NCBI GenBank assembly: GCA_000711775.1
Contig: ARYC01000048.1
Coordinates: forward strand, 186,001-250,000
Length of the DNA: 64,000 bases
Direction: 5' to 3'
From: Oxytricha trifallax
Lineage: Eukaryota; Ciliophora; Spirotrichea; Sporadotrichida; Oxytrichidae
A model generated the notes under the pieces. That model was given only the letters and a program-made list of their open reading frames with translations, was not told the origin of the DNA and did no database searches. The translations under genes and the position numbers were made by a program. Positions 1 to 12,101 of this stretch are shown here, in pieces; within the stretch, counting starts at the first letter, position 1; each line of letters begins with the position of its first letter.

Positions 1-687
1 GGTAATGAACTCATACTAACTAATCTTGATTATGTAGTTGGTTTGTTCCTACCAACGATGGAAAGTACTAAAATATCATTTCTAAGAGCGATACTCTGCG
101 AAGAGAAGAAAGCATTGAAAACTTAAGATGTAAAGTTTGCAGAGATTCCAAACTATCCAGAAATCTCAGTGACTAACTTATACGATGATACTATGAATGA
201 CCCAGAGGTTTCGCAGTACCTGCCTACAAAGAAGCAGTTGTCAAATAAACTACCTGAAAGAAACTATTTTTTGGCATACTTGCAACAATTAAAGGTGATT
301 ACTTAAAAGAAATTATTCAAGAATCTCATAAGAAAAGGTACAGCATCTCTTCAGAAGATAAGGATAAACAGGGGATCAAGATAAGTGAGACCTGGCTATA
401 AGAGTTGCAGAAGCACCCATATATTTAAAGAAAGATTTGTAGTTTAACTCTTTAGAAAAATCTGGTACTGGCATCTTCTTGATGAAGGAATAGAGCAAGC
501 TTACCAGAGAGCGAAAGTCGCAGACAAAGTATGAAGTTAGCAGAGACTTTATTCAAATATTTAGCCTCCAGAGTCAATGAACATAGATGCAGGAGCTGGC
601 AGCAAGAGAAGAAACTTAAGAGGAAGGAAGCAAGAAATAGAAGAAAAGAAAGAGAAGCCAGCTCCATCTAAAGAATATTAAATGTGA
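1..687 (+). pseudogene. TBE accessory protein (22-kDa-like), partial
   Basis: The reading frame is open from the window edge with TAA/TAG as Gln; the first residues include DYVVGLFLPTMESTKISFLR. The C-terminal part changes frame around 330-540 and ends in a charged tail (NIDAGAGSKRRNLRG) with TGA at 685-687. It converges on the transposase. The segment FLPTMESTKISFLRAILCEE matches FLPKADSTNIYFLKQIIRAE of the minus-strand gene at 42470-43236 in the 10.85 kb element, so both belong to one transposon accessory family. The same C-terminal tail recurs, decayed, at about 25195-25300 in the second TBE. Identification as the known TBE 22 kDa ORF is from family knowledge of TBE gene content; the function is unknown. 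Confidence 0.6.
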
Positions 688-731
688 CATATATATTCAT
701 GAACTTAACTAAAAAACTTATTTATATACAT

Positions 732-1712
732 TCACTCTCCCTTCTTTAGCACACTTTTAAGCCAACAAATTATCTACTATCTTCGCTGAGCTTTAATAAA
801 GTCTACTGTATCGATAGGTAGGTCATGCATTAGATGGAATAGCAGCAGTTTCTTATAATGACCTTTTAATATACCCCAGTAGAATTCAATTCCATTAAAC
901 TATGGACTGTAAGGTACGTTGAACACTGGCGTTATTCTAAGTTGTTCATAACTCTTCCTTGTTTCGTTGATCTTATGAACAGAAAGACTATCAACAAACA
1001 GAATAATCTCGTATTCGGGTACTTCTCTATCAGCTGCTCTAAGAACATAATAAAATACTCTGTCTTAATAGAGCGAGGATGAATAACATAAAGTTATAAA
1101 CCAGCATCCTCGCTAATACCTACAAGAATTGCCATTGTTTACACCTTGACTTTCTAGTCATATACTTCTATATTGCTATGCCTCTTTACCAAGACTTCTA
1201 GATGAAAGCGTTGAAGGTAAACACAGCCTCGCCAGCATGAATAAACTTAATATTACTCTATTAAGCTCTCTGCATTAATTATAAAAATAATTTAAGTTAT
1301 TGTTGTAAAATGGAAGAGTGAAATCAATCACTCTCTTGATACGATTCACACCTTTGTAAAAGATACCATTCGTTTATAAATGTTTGCAACAGACCATGCA
1401 GAGATCTTCAACTCAGGGAATTGGCGATGAAACATAATAGCTCGTTGGTCAAGAGAGAAGTGAGCCCAATACTTAAAGTTTTATCATTAATAAGATAGTC
1501 AATAAGCTTATAGAAACTTTGACTTCCTCTTAGGCATAGAATTCAGCTATTATCGCTTGAATTACACAGCTTTCAAGCAGTGAGAGCGAAATTTGATGGA
1601 CTAAACTTTAAGAGCAGTGCAATATAGACTTATAGTTCAGTACTGGTTTGACTTATTCACAATATATATCACATCTATAACGCAGTTTAAACACTGGATC
1701 TATACTCTTCAT
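732..1712 (-). pseudogene. TBE transposase (42-kDa type, Tc1/IS630 DDE)
   Basis: Read on minus, the protein starts near 1712 and stops at TGA 732-734, about 325 residues, usual for the TBE 42 kDa transposase. An N-terminal helix-turn-helix region (KISAWSVANIYKRM) is followed by the DDE core: AVFTFNAFIQKSW block, second catalytic Asp in LFVDSLSVHK, and the third-residue block NVPYSPQFNGIEFYWGILK with Glu. The first catalytic block reads HAGEAVFTF where the second TBE has DADEAVFTF, so the first Asp appears lost. The frame changes several times between 1300 and 1690. It would cut and paste TBEs; this copy looks inactive. Confidence 0.85.
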
Positions 1713-1816
1713 CATAAATAGACCCCAAAAGCTTGTAATTTTAGTCTCGCATTTAATAAATAACCCCAACCCCTAACAAATTCCCTACACATCAAAGCAC
1801 TAATAAACCTCATTAA

Positions 1817-1833
1817 GGGGTTTTGGGGTTTTG
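1817..1833 (+). repeat. TBE terminal telomere-like repeat
   Basis: GGGGTTTTGGGGTTTTG is two units of the spirotrich telomere repeat and forms the outer tip of the element. AT-rich flank follows at once. It is the transposon terminus, not a chromosome end, because the sequence continues. Confidence 0.9.
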
Positions 1834-1836
1834 AAT

Positions 1837-2548
1837 GTGATATTCTAACATGCGAAGTATGTGCTAAGATTCAAATATAAATTTTGTTGAAATTTAAAGC
1901 AAAAAAAAGAATTATATTAAAAATTAATGCAACTTATATATATAATTTTATATAAACAATTAACCTAATGTTTTTTTTGAATTTTTTTATTAAATTTTAA
2001 TTAAATCAATTTAAAAAGAGTTATTAATTGTTTAAATATTTTTGTGCGTTCATAGTGATTTATTTTTATTGTAAATGATTTTTATTTTTATTTTTCAAAT
2101 GATTGATTTTAAGAAAAAAAATAATATTAAAGACCCATCACCAAGGACATTTATAAAAGGTTGATAAAATAGTTCCTTAAGTTTTCAATGATTACCTTTC
2201 GAATGTGTCTAACTCACTCCTGATACATAAGTCATCAAATTTTTATAATGTTTTTTATATCAATCAATAATCTATTATCTTAAATCGAGGAAGTTAGGTA
2301 AACTGACTATTAGGGCTCCGAGTTTTCATATTTACTATTGTAATTAATGACATTAGAAATATTTATCATTAAATATTTTTCGAAATTTTATAAGTTAATA
2401 TAATATAGTTGTTATATAATCAAAATAATTAAGTTCAATAGACTGTATAAAGATGTGAAAAAGATACAATTATTTATGTTTATTTTTTAATTTACTCAAC
2501 ACATAAGTTTCTGATAAAAATGTTGTAAAAAAAATTAAATTATAAATG
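1837..2548. other. AT-rich stretch without a recognised gene
   Basis: This lies between the TBE tip and the first recognisable piece of U1. I see no conserved frame or repeat in it. Confidence 0.5.
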
Positions 2549-3075
2549 AACTGCAGAAATTGGATCTATCCAAGTATAAATTTTGTGAAGAATTGCCGGA
2601 AGATAAAAAAATTTCTTAAAGGATTCTTAAAAATGATCAATCTCAAAGTTATTATAAAATAGAATAAGTATATCAATAAAATAAGTGAGTTATCATAAAT
2701 TGATTTTAAAGGTATTTTTAAATAAAAATAATTTAATTCCTACAAAAATTAAATAAAAATAGTATATATATATTTATTTCAATAAAAATCAAATCTAACT
2801 CGAAAAAGTAAAGAAAGATTTTTAAATTAACAATAGAAAATTTAATTTTTGTTTTTGTTTTTTAATATAAAATTTTAAATTATAAATTTAAACTTGAAAA
2901 TTGAAATTAAGCTTTATATATCACTTATGAGTTAGCAGTTTTATTAATATCTTAAAAAATTTGATCAAATAAATTAGGATTAAGCAATCTATACAAATTA
3001 ATATTACTTGATATGTTAATACTAGGAATTTATTGACTTAGTGAACAAAGAAATTTGAAAAGATTAAGAATCGCT

Positions 3076-3107
3076 TTTATTGATAAAGATAATTAAGATT
3101 TTTATTA
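3076..3107. other. IES in U1, pointer TTTATTGA
   Basis: TTTATTGA occurs at 3076-3083 and 3108-3115. Removing one copy plus the 24 bp between joins SLLL to TADIKNY in one frame, matching the paralogs. Confidence 0.75.
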
Positions 3108-3279
3108 TTTATTGACGGCAGACATTAAAAACTACGACAAAAAATCATATTAGCTATTGTACTAAGGAAGTAGAGATGGATTTAAAGCTAAATCTTTTCA
3201 TGAAAAATGTGATGGCAAAGGGCCTACAGTATGCTTTATTCTCAGTGAATTTGGATAGACATTTGGAGGTTACACATCT

Positions 3280-3394
3280 ATTTTTATAAAATTTAAAAAT
3301 AAATCTATATAGTAAATCACTAAATAAATTCTGATTAATATTCTCTTGAATTTACAAAAAATAAAAGTATTTCTAAAAAAAATAATTAACAAAT
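3280..3394. other. IES in U1, pointer ATTT
   Basis: ATTT occurs at 3280-3283 and 3395-3398. Joining gives GGYTSISWES, the same protein junction as in U2, U5, U6, U7 and U8. Confidence 0.75.
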
Positions 3395-3721
3395 ATTTCT
3401 TGGGAGAGTGTTAAGAAACATTCATCAGACAAAAACGCTTTCCTATTCTAATTAAACAAGAAAACAATTCATCGATAAATAAAGAATAGTAATAAGGCCA
3501 TTTAAAGTGACCCCAATATTTTATTTGCATTTGGATAACCCCAAGACATAAAAATAAAAAATGATTGCGACAAAAACAAAGTGTCTTACACTAATTTTAG
3601 TTCATCATATTAACAACCAGAAGGGGTTGAAAATTTTAGAGAGATTGATAATTATTTAGCTGGCAGTATAGATTTCAAAGTTATAGAGATTGAAGTATAC
3701 GCACTCAGAAATAATTTGTGA

Positions 3722-5208
3722 AATTATAGAATCATTTCATTATTACAAATAGTTCTATGAAAAACAAGTCATTTTTGTATTTGCATATCTTTTTATTAAA
3801 TGAGATATTAAAAATAATCATTTTTCTTAAATTACTTATTTTTATTCATTAATATTTATCAATATTTAAAATAACATATTGAATTTGAATGACTTATTTC
3901 TAATTTTATTTACCTTAAATTCTCTAAAAATTTATTATTAAATAACAACGAAATTCATAATAAATTTACTAAATTTTATCCCAATTTTTTAATAAAATTA
4001 CTATGTTAAAGATCTATTGCATAAACTAAATGAAAAGATAATATTTATGCTTAATAGTAGAATACATTTAATGATTTTTTTTTCTGAAAAAAAAAACTTA
4101 AAAAGATCAAAATAAAATAATTTAATAATAATATTATTCTTGATAAACAAAACAAGTCATAATAAAATTTATAAAAATTTATTGAAATCTATTTAATTAA
4201 ATTATTATTAAAAAGAAAATGTATAATTTCATATTCTTGTTGCCTATTAAAATTTCAATAAGTACTAAAAATAAAAATTGAATAAAGATTAAGTCAATTC
4301 ATAAAGTCCCTTTTCATTTTTAAAGATATTTTTTTATGTGACTATTGAAAATTTTGATTTAAAGATACAATTTTAACTTTATAAGATGAATGGTGAAAAC
4401 TTTAATTTCACAGACTGAAATTTTAAAAATAAATTAACTATCTAATTTTAATAAAATCGTTCATTGATTAAACCTGAAGTTAGAAAACTATCTTTAGATT
4501 ACTTCTTCTAGTTCTTTTTTACTTTTTTGATTAATTACTAAATGCCAATTCTATCTGAAAATTCTAATATTTGATTAGAGAAACCTCAGATAGCTCAGAC
4601 CATTAAAGAGGAGTAATTTCAAGTATGTTATTCACAATTCACTCAAAAATTCCAAATAAACTTTCTAGTAATTTAATGTTTTAGTCTGAAATAAAATAAA
4701 TATATCAAAAAATACATATTTTTAATATTTGTCATGAATTAAAATTAAATATCAAAAGATTATTATTTATAAAAATTATATACTTAAGATCCTGATTTTC
4801 TTCTGAATCTATTATTAATTAAGGTAGAATTAAATTCTTGATATCTAAAATTTCATAGTTTAATTAAAAATATTGATTTATTTTGCTTTAAATACTATGC
4901 GTTTTAAAAACATAGAATTAAAGAAATGAAAATGTTTTTTAAATTATGCAATCATAAATTTAAAATTAAGTTCTTACTTTAATTAAATCTATTTGATCAT
5001 TAGTTTTTTTTAAATTATTAATAGATAAAAATAGGAAAAATATAGGAAGAATAAGTTTTTTTGAGAAAAATTAGGATTTTTCATTTAAAACAGTAAGCAT
5101 AATAAATCGATAATAAATAGGGAAGACTCTAATATATTATTACTATATAACTTAAATTCTAAAAATTTAGATAAAGCAACAAATATTCTAGCATAAATTT
5201 AAATAAAG
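3722..5208. other. AT-rich intergenic stretch
   Basis: This lies between the U1 stop and the U2 start. I see no conserved coding block or repeat family; composition resembles the IESs and other spacers. Confidence 0.5.
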
Positions 5209-8200
5209 ATGTTTGAGAAGTGCAAATAGTGCGAAAACTACTTCAATTATTATAAAAATATAATTATTGCGTTAATATAAATTTGGTAAACAGAAAGCCT
5301 ATCATTATCAATGAGTTGTAAATTATATTAAAGTTTTTAGTATAATTTCTTAAAATTAAATATAATGATTTTATAAGATAAATATAAATTAAATAAATAA
5401 GTGCTGTTGCATTCATTGCTTGGAATGTGTAACTTTGTTACTGAAAGGAAGTTAAGAAAGATAAATCACCTGCCCTGGTTGTGATGAGATCAGTACTCTT
5501 ATTTTTATTTAATATTGCTACTCTGCCATTAAATATAAAATAAAACTATTATTATTTAACACCAGAGCAATTGAAGGAAAGCAAGTAGATCATGAAGAAT
5601 CTGTAATCGCTTGACTAATTGACTGTCATTTGTGAATTCCATAAACCTGAAATTGCTGCGATGTACTGCTTTAATTGCGAGCTACCAGTTTGCAGAGAAT
5701 GCAAGTTTGACACCCATAGGGATCATTATTGGAGAATTGAAATGTTGATAAGTTAATTTTAAATTTAATTAAATAGTTTAATTTTACATGCGAATAATAA
5801 TAATTGGTCATTAAAAACCTAGAAAAAAATGAAAAAGATAAAATTAATTCAACTTAACCAAGTATTATAATTAGATAGAATATATTATTATTATTATAAA
5901 AGCATGTTATTTAATTTAATATATTTAAATTTAAAATTTATTACACAATAACTTGTTGAACTAAAACAAACAAAATTCAAGACCTACTCTGCCAATGAAT
6001 TTATATAATATTTTATTTATTTTTTAAATGTACTTTCATTGTTTGATGAATATTCAGTTCAAAACGTGATTTATATTTATTTTTATTTTATCTTTATGAA
6101 GTAGTAGATTACTAAATAAGGTAGCAATGAAATCCAACTAACTTCAACCGAGTTTAAATCAATGATTTCAAAGATTCATAGAATTATTATAATATAATAT
6201 ATAATGCTTAACCATCTTGCAAGTGAAGATGAAACTAGCAAAATTATTTAAAATACATAGTATATTTTTTAACAAAATTGACTTTATTTCATGCTTAGGA
6301 GATCCACAAAATATACCTTAAAATAGAAGAGTGAACGTAAATCAATCAGAGCAAATATAAGCATAAAATTCAAGTGCTTTTAACGAGAAAGAAGTTCTCA
6401 AATTGATAAATGAATCATAAGCTCTCTTAAGAGAGGAGTTTAAGAGAGACCTTGATGCTTTTGAGAATAGTTAAGGACAAAAAGATAAGATTATTAATGA
6501 TTAACTTGACATGAAGATTAACGACATCTAAAGAAGTATCACAGAACAACTACAATAGTTAATATTTATAATATTATAAATAGTTGAAATAAGAGATTAA
6601 CACTGACTTTTTAATAATCTTAATTATTGATTTATTTACTTAAACGTGAGATTTCAAGAGTATATTGATCATAATAAATAATTTAATGAAAGTCTAAAAG
6701 CCATTAATTAAAATTACAATTAATTAAATTAGTAAATTCAACAAATCAACGACAATTGTAAAAATGAGCTCAAGCTTTTGACTGATTAACTAAATGAGTT
6801 TAGCTGCAACATTGATGAAATAAAGCTTTTTACAAAAAAATAGATTAATGAGCAAGCAAATCAGCTTTTGGAATTCTATTATTGAATTCATTATAAACAT
6901 TAAAAAAGAATAAATTATATTGCTATTTCTTAAATACTTTTAATTTAAATTTTAAATTTAGAATAATCTGAGGGAAAAGTTTTAGCTAAGAAAATAAATT
7001 TATAGTAAAGAGCAATGTTTAAGAAATGATTATAGAATAATATAATTTTTATTACTAAGTTTTATAAGTTGTTCATAATCTTTAGATTCTTTTATTTACT
7101 AATCATAATAATTAGAATAAAAATAATCTTCATAGCGCATGTAAATATATTGAGGGAATTATGAGAAGAATTATTCAAATAAACTTTTTTTATTTTTACC
7201 TTTAAAGGTTAAATTACTAATATTACTATTTAATATATTTATAATGTATTTCAATTTGAATTATTAATGAAATAATGTTGATTAATTACTATTACACATT
7301 CTATTAGAATATTTATATAAAAACCATGACTCCCGGATCTTCGTAAGTTTAATTAAAATATAGACAGTGATCTCTCCATATTTTGAAGTAGAATTAATAT
7401 TATGGATATAATTATCCAATTCTATTTTAATTTTAACAATATATATTTAATTAATATGTATAATTTTAACAGGTTTTATAAGAACAAGGAAAAAAGAATG
7501 ATATTATTTATAAAAATAATACTACAAGAAATTTGAATTAAAATAATATATGGAGTAATTTATTATTAATTTTTTTACTTTTCATTTTAAATAAAAGTTT
7601 TCTTAATACTCTTGATTCTGAATATAATCAGAATGAGATAAATTATAAAATCAATAATTTACACGCAGATCTAACAATAGTATCTAGTTTAGTATATAAC
7701 AACCTAGAAACTTATAAAAATGAGCAACAAGCAACTAAATATTAGATGCAATCATTATTTAAGCATTTGGTAGATTAAGAAATCAACTAAACAAATTAAA
7801 GTCTCCTTAAGTCATAATTCAAATCGGTATATTTATAAATTTAAAACCCATTGATTTAATAAGCATAAAAAGTGTTTTAAATCATTTTATATTTTAATTG
7901 ATAGTAATTTTACAAAGATTAAATGTATTTCTAATATTTTTATAATAAAAATAGATTTATAATTTTGTTCAGGTTTAATTTCATATGGACATATAATAAA
8001 ATTCATTTAATTTTAAGATCTAATTTTGATAAATATTTTTTTTTACTTCTATTCTATATTTCAATAAATTAAAGTGTTTTAATTTAAATTATATTTTTCA
8101 AATCAATCTTTAAAGACAGTTTTGATAAGAATTTTAGGTGCAGAAGAATTATACATTATAAAAAGAAATTGTTATTTTAATTTTTTAAAACATTTTTAGA

Positions 8201-9230
8201 ATTTTATTTGTTAATTAAAGCTATTATAATAATATTGATATGAACTTTTCAGTTTTAATAAAACAATTTTTTAAAAAAATATTTATATTAGAAATATTTT
8301 CAAGTATAAAAGTGTAAATTTATATATTTGATATATTTAATACCGTTTAAAAGTTTGAACTATTATTTTAAGGAACTAAAGATGGATATATTACAATTTA
8401 ATTTTTAAAAGTATTAAATATGGGATTATTTTAAGTATAAAATTAATATTATTTAGATATTAATTAACTTAAAAATTATAAGATATTAAAATTTATATTT
8501 AATGGATTTACTGCATCTAAATTCCATGAATTGTGTGATGAAAAGGGTCAAACAGTATTCTTTATATTAAGTGAATGTGGATAAGTGTTTGGTGGATTTA
8601 CATCTATAAGCTATTAAATAACCTTTATAATTAAATATCTAATAAATATTTATTATTCTCACTATTAGTTTTCACTAATAAAATGTATAAAACTTGTTTC
8701 TACATATTTTCATTTTAATTTGGAAATGATGTGTATTATTCATAAATAAGAATTATTTTACGTTACATTTAAACTTTATTTTAGTTTATAATTAATTAAA
8801 CTCTAGTCTCTTACTTTAAATAAAATTGTATTAATTAATTATCAAGAATACATCTGTTCCATGGACATCACCTGATCATTTTTTACCTTATAGTGACCCC
8901 TCTGCATTTGTGTTTAGTTTGAGTAAGAGATCCATCCATAAACAATATAGAAATTAACATTAAGAAGTTTGGCATGATAAAGATTATATGTGTGTATTTG
9001 GAGGTGGTGAATATAGTGATATTGATGTTAGAGATAATTGTGATTAAAAGAGTAATTGTTGGTGTAATTTAGGATTTACTTATGAACCACCTAATGGATA
9101 TTAGTATGAATCAAATGAATCATAATCATATTTAGCTGGATAATATGAATTCAGAGTATTAGAGATACAAGTATACTAATTATATGATATTTACGCAGAA
9201 TTAGATTTATTATTTTAACTTGACAATTGA
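5209..9230 (+). CDS. U2: TRIM-like RING/B-box/coiled-coil/TLDc protein
   Basis: The ATG at 5209 opens MFEKCKQCENYFNY. The RING continues in RKPIIINE and CCCIHCLECV to CPGCDE (5400-5490). A B-box spans about 5625-5735 (CEFHKPEIAAMYCFNCELPVC, then ECKFDTHRDH). Then come TEFKSMISKIHRI, MLNHLASEDE, a long coiled coil (6330-6880: EEFKRDLDAFENS and a Gln/Asn-rich helix), ADLTIVSSLVYNNL (about 7660-7830), and TLDc at 8365-9180 (TKDGFTASKFHELCD, MCVFGGG, SYLAGQYEFRVLEIQVYQL). It stops at TGA 9228-9230, some residues past the usual C terminus. Pieces are split by IESs and possibly introns. No break is visible in the pieces I could read. RING plus B-box suggests an E3 ubiquitin ligase scaffold; that is family inference. 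Exact exon borders in 5740-8360 are uncertain. Confidence 0.82.
5314..5399. other. IES in U2 RING, pointer AGT
   Basis: AGT occurs at 5314-5316 and 5400-5402. Joining gives IIINECCCIHC, completing the RING cysteines. The same site holds IESs in U5 and U6. Confidence 0.65.
8382..8501. other. IES in U2 TLDc, pointer ATGGAT
   Basis: ATGGAT occurs at 8382-8387 and 8502-8507. Joining gives GTKDGFTASKFHE. The homologous site in U5 and U6 uses ATGGATTTA. Confidence 0.85.
8600..8849. other. IES in U2 TLDc, pointer ACATCT
   Basis: ACATCT occurs at 8600-8605 and 8850-8855. Joining gives GGFTSVPWTSP in frame. U5 and U6 have IESs at the same codon. Confidence 0.85.
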
Positions 9231-9503
9231 ATAGAAAATAGCAAATGAAACTAAGAAGAGAATTAATAATTATTTTAATTATAAAAATTTGATTATAAAA
9301 TAAGAAATAATAAGTTATTAAAACTAATTGTTTCATAATTCTTATAAAGGAAAATCAAGAAAACAAATGTAAAGGAATGTTATAAAAAAACAGAATCATT
9401 TAATATAAATAATATAAATATTAATTATAAATTTTTTGAATAATATTACTATGACCTTATTATAATTGATAGTAATAAGGATGAAGCAGGGAGAATTTTC
9501 GGC

Positions 9504-10132
9504 TATGGGGTCAAACACATCCCCCCCCCTAATGTATACTTTTCTTTTTGTAGTCTGATAGAGTTTTTGACGCTGAGTAATAGTAGCTTATGTACTATGT
9601 GTGTGCGATCAATAGTTTTTGAATTATGACTCGAAATAAGTTCACTTTTTATATATAAAATTAAAGTAAAAATTATAAAAAATTTCCAATTTTTCATAAA
9701 ATCGATTTTTATTAAAAAATATCAATTCGGCTACTTATGCACAAATTTTATAAAAATTATTAATTTTATTTAGTTTATCAAAAAATATTGTATTTAATTT
9801 ATTTCACATTATCGGAAGAAAGAAAAATGTGAAATAAACTAATTAACCTATTTTTTGATAAACTAAATAAAATTAATAATTTTTATAAAATTTGTGCATA
9901 AGTAGCCGAATTGACATTTTTTAATAAAAATCGATTTAATGAAAAATTGGAAATTTTTTATAATTTTTACTATAATTTTATATATAAAAAGTGAACTTAT
10001 TTCGAGTCATAATTCAAAAACTATTGATCGCACACACATAGTACATTAGCTACTATTACTCAGCGTCAAAAACTCTATCAGACTACAAAAAGAAAAGTAT
10101 ACATTAGGGGGGGGGATGTGTTTGACCCCATA
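9504..10132. mobile_element. Foldback element B1 with poly-G/C tips
   Basis: This is a near-perfect inverted repeat. The left arm starts TATGGGGTCAAACACATCCC and the right arm ends in its reverse complement; arms are about 300 bp with a short loop near 9810-9830. It is bounded by TA on both sides. A 10 bp direct repeat GAGAATTTTC lies just outside (9491-9500 and 10134-10143). No coding sequence is recognised, so it is a non-autonomous hairpin element. It is grouped with family B by its poly-G/C run near the tip; the grouping is tentative. Confidence 0.8.
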
Positions 10133-10303
10133 AGAGAATTTTCTAATTGCTTTGAAATGATATTAGTCAAATAATCTGATTTTCTAATAAATATATATTT
10201 TTTTAAAAATTAAAATCATAAATTTTAATGAGAATTCTTCTTAAATTTCTAAAAGTTTATCAGATTAGTTTATTCCTATTCATTGAGTTGTTTTTAAAAT
10301 AAA

Positions 10304-10908
10304 GGGTGGTACCTCTCTCACGCTCCCACAAAATTCTCTTATGAATTTTTTTGTTTTATTTATTAAGCCAAGAAAATTTCTGTCAAAATCATGAAAAATT
10401 TGAGAACAGATTTTTGTAAATCTCTAGAATGATAAGGTTTAAATAACATATATTTGCAAAGCAAAATATCTTTTATCTACTTAATTTTATCAGAAAATAT
10501 TTTTTATTTATATTAAATTATTTATTTAAAAAAATATAATCTTCCGATTGAATAATTTATATAGTAATATTATAAATCTCTTAGGTTAAAATTCAATAAA
10601 AATTATAAGATAAAAAAATTGAATTTTAACCTAAGAGATTTATAATATTACTATATAAATTATTCAATCGGAAGATTATATTTTTTTAAATAAATAATTT
10701 AATATAAATAAAAAATATTTTCTGATAAAATTAAGTAGATAAAAGATATTTTGCTTTGCAAATATATGTTATTTAAACCTTATCATTCTAGAGATTTACA
10801 AAAATCTGTTCTCAAATTTTTCATGATTTTGACAGAAATTTTCTTGGCTTAATAAATAAAACAAAAAAATTCATAAGAGAATTTTGTGGGAGAGTGAGAG
10901 AGGTACCC
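10304..10908. mobile_element. Foldback element B2, long near-perfect palindrome
   Basis: Arms of about 290 bp are almost identical (left tip GGGTGGTACCTCTCTCAC, right tip its near complement GAGAGAGGTACCC) around a roughly 30 bp loop near 10595-10620. It is flanked by AAAATAAA (10296-10303) and AAAATATA (10909-10916), an 8 bp target duplication with one mismatch. No gene is inside. The high arm identity suggests a young insertion or arm homogenisation. Confidence 0.85.
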
Positions 10909-11485
10909 AAAATATAAAAGATTTGATTTCAAAATTCTTGATTTCTTTTACAATCTCTTTATTGTTATATATTGATATTTTTTATAATAACATTAAATAA
11001 AAAAATACTTTTCCCAATTAAGATAATTTTTAATATTTATTATAAATATTAATTATAATTTATTTAAGAATAAACTTTCTAATTATTAATTTGTATTTAC
11101 TTTCTTGATATTTTATGATTTCTATGCACTAATTACAGTTTTCTTTTTAAAAATATATTAAATCTTTATAAATTGAAGATCAGTAATTTCTTATTTAATC
11201 TCATATATCAATCTTAACTAATTACTGATAAATTGTAAATTTATTTAAGTATTAGTTTTTATATTAACTAAAAATTATTATAATACAAAAGATATAATTT
11301 TTATTTGTACATTAATAAAATAATTTGCCAATTTTATTTAGATTTAAATAAATCTAAATAAGTAGATATGGAGAATAATCAATCTAAATTATTTTACCAT
11401 ATTAGCTTTCATTTGATAATAATAATTCATCAATAATTCAAATTTAAATATTCCGGAAAACTATTTGATCAAAGGAAATTTAAAG
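10909..11485. other. AT-rich spacer before U3
   Basis: I see no conserved gene or repeat in this stretch. Confidence 0.5.
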
Positions 11486-11910
11486 ATGCCGAAAAAATGT
11501 GAGTTGTGCAAAAACTACTACATTTAAATTTTATAATATTAATCTTAATAAATTTAGGCAATTTAAAGCCTATTATTATCAATGACTTAAAAATATAAAT
11601 TACAATTTCTATCAATGTAATTTTTTTCATTTAATTTCAAAATAAGATATAATTCTTAGATGTCGATTTTAAGAAAAATTAATAATAACCAAGATATTGG
11701 AGATCTTAACTATAAAAACATTCTCAACTCAAGGTAATATAATGTTAACTTAATTGTGTATTAAATATAGGGTATTAATTTTTAATATTTAATATGGTAT
11801 TTTTAAATAGATATATATTACCCTTTCTTTTCTTCAAGCATCAAGACATGCAAGAGGACTGCCACTGCCACTTACCTTTGTTTTTCTGACTAGTGGTGCG
11901 CCGTAAGTGT

Positions 11911-12090
11911 TCACTTAGGCCAACCAAGTTTCAACATTGGTGCCAAATGAGCCTCTAATATTTTTATTTTTTTCATTTTGTCTTCTTCATCATCATCTTC
12001 GTCGTCATAGTCCTCGTTTACACTATTAAGATAACATTTGGATACATTTATTATTATTACATATTTTGCTGATTTTAGTAAGTAATTTTT
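11911..12090 (-). other. Candidate coding exon on minus, unidentified
   Basis: This stretch is clearly richer in GC than its surroundings. On minus it is open for about 60 codons: NEDYDDEDDDEEDKMKK, then LEAHLAPMLKLGWPK and TGA at 11911-11913. The acidic run and base composition suggest coding DNA, perhaps a piece of another gene lodged in the remnant U3. I do not recognise the family; a chance open frame is possible because only TGA stops. Confidence 0.3.
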
Positions 12091-12101
12091 TTATTTTTAT
12101 A

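Larger units (their letters stand above)
1..1836. mobile_element. TBE transposon, right-hand part
   Basis: This is the right part of a telomere-bearing element, the Tc1/IS630-class DNA transposon of oxytrichid germline genomes. It is recognised by a terminal telomere-like run (GGGGTTTTGGGGTTTTG at 1817-1833) and by two convergent genes, an accessory gene on plus and a DDE transposase on minus. The left end lies outside the window. The base composition is less AT-rich than the flanking DNA, as expected for a coding transposon. It sits directly upstream of the headless TLDc unit U1, so the missing 5' part of U1 may lie on its far side (inference). Confidence 0.88.
2549..3721 (+). pseudogene. 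U1: TLDc-domain gene unit, 5' part missing
   Basis: The first exon-like piece (2549-2696) encodes SQRILKNDQSQSYY, matching DQRLLQNNQSEMYQ just before the TLDc domain in U8. The TLDc domain follows in pieces: LVNKEI (about 3040), TADIKNY and LLYQGSRDGFKAKSFHEKCD (3112-3283), then SWESVKKHSSDKNAF to the C-terminal motif FKVIEIEVYALRNNL with TGA at 3719-3721. Two IESs with pointers interrupt it. An in-frame TGA replaces the expected Asp codon after LVNKEI. No RING or B-box is seen; they may be lost or lie beyond the TBE. TLDc domains (OXR1/NCOA7 type) are tied to oxidative-stress protection in other eukaryotes; the role here is unknown. Confidence 0.72.

Noticed and set aside
1817-1833. Telomere of a somatic chromosome or chromosome-breakage site
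   Set aside because: The repeat is short, lies at the end of a TBE and is followed by unbroken germline sequence.
9151-9336. Minus-strand open frame of 61 codons
   Set aside because: It overlaps the 3' end of U2 and has only AT-rich composition in its favour.
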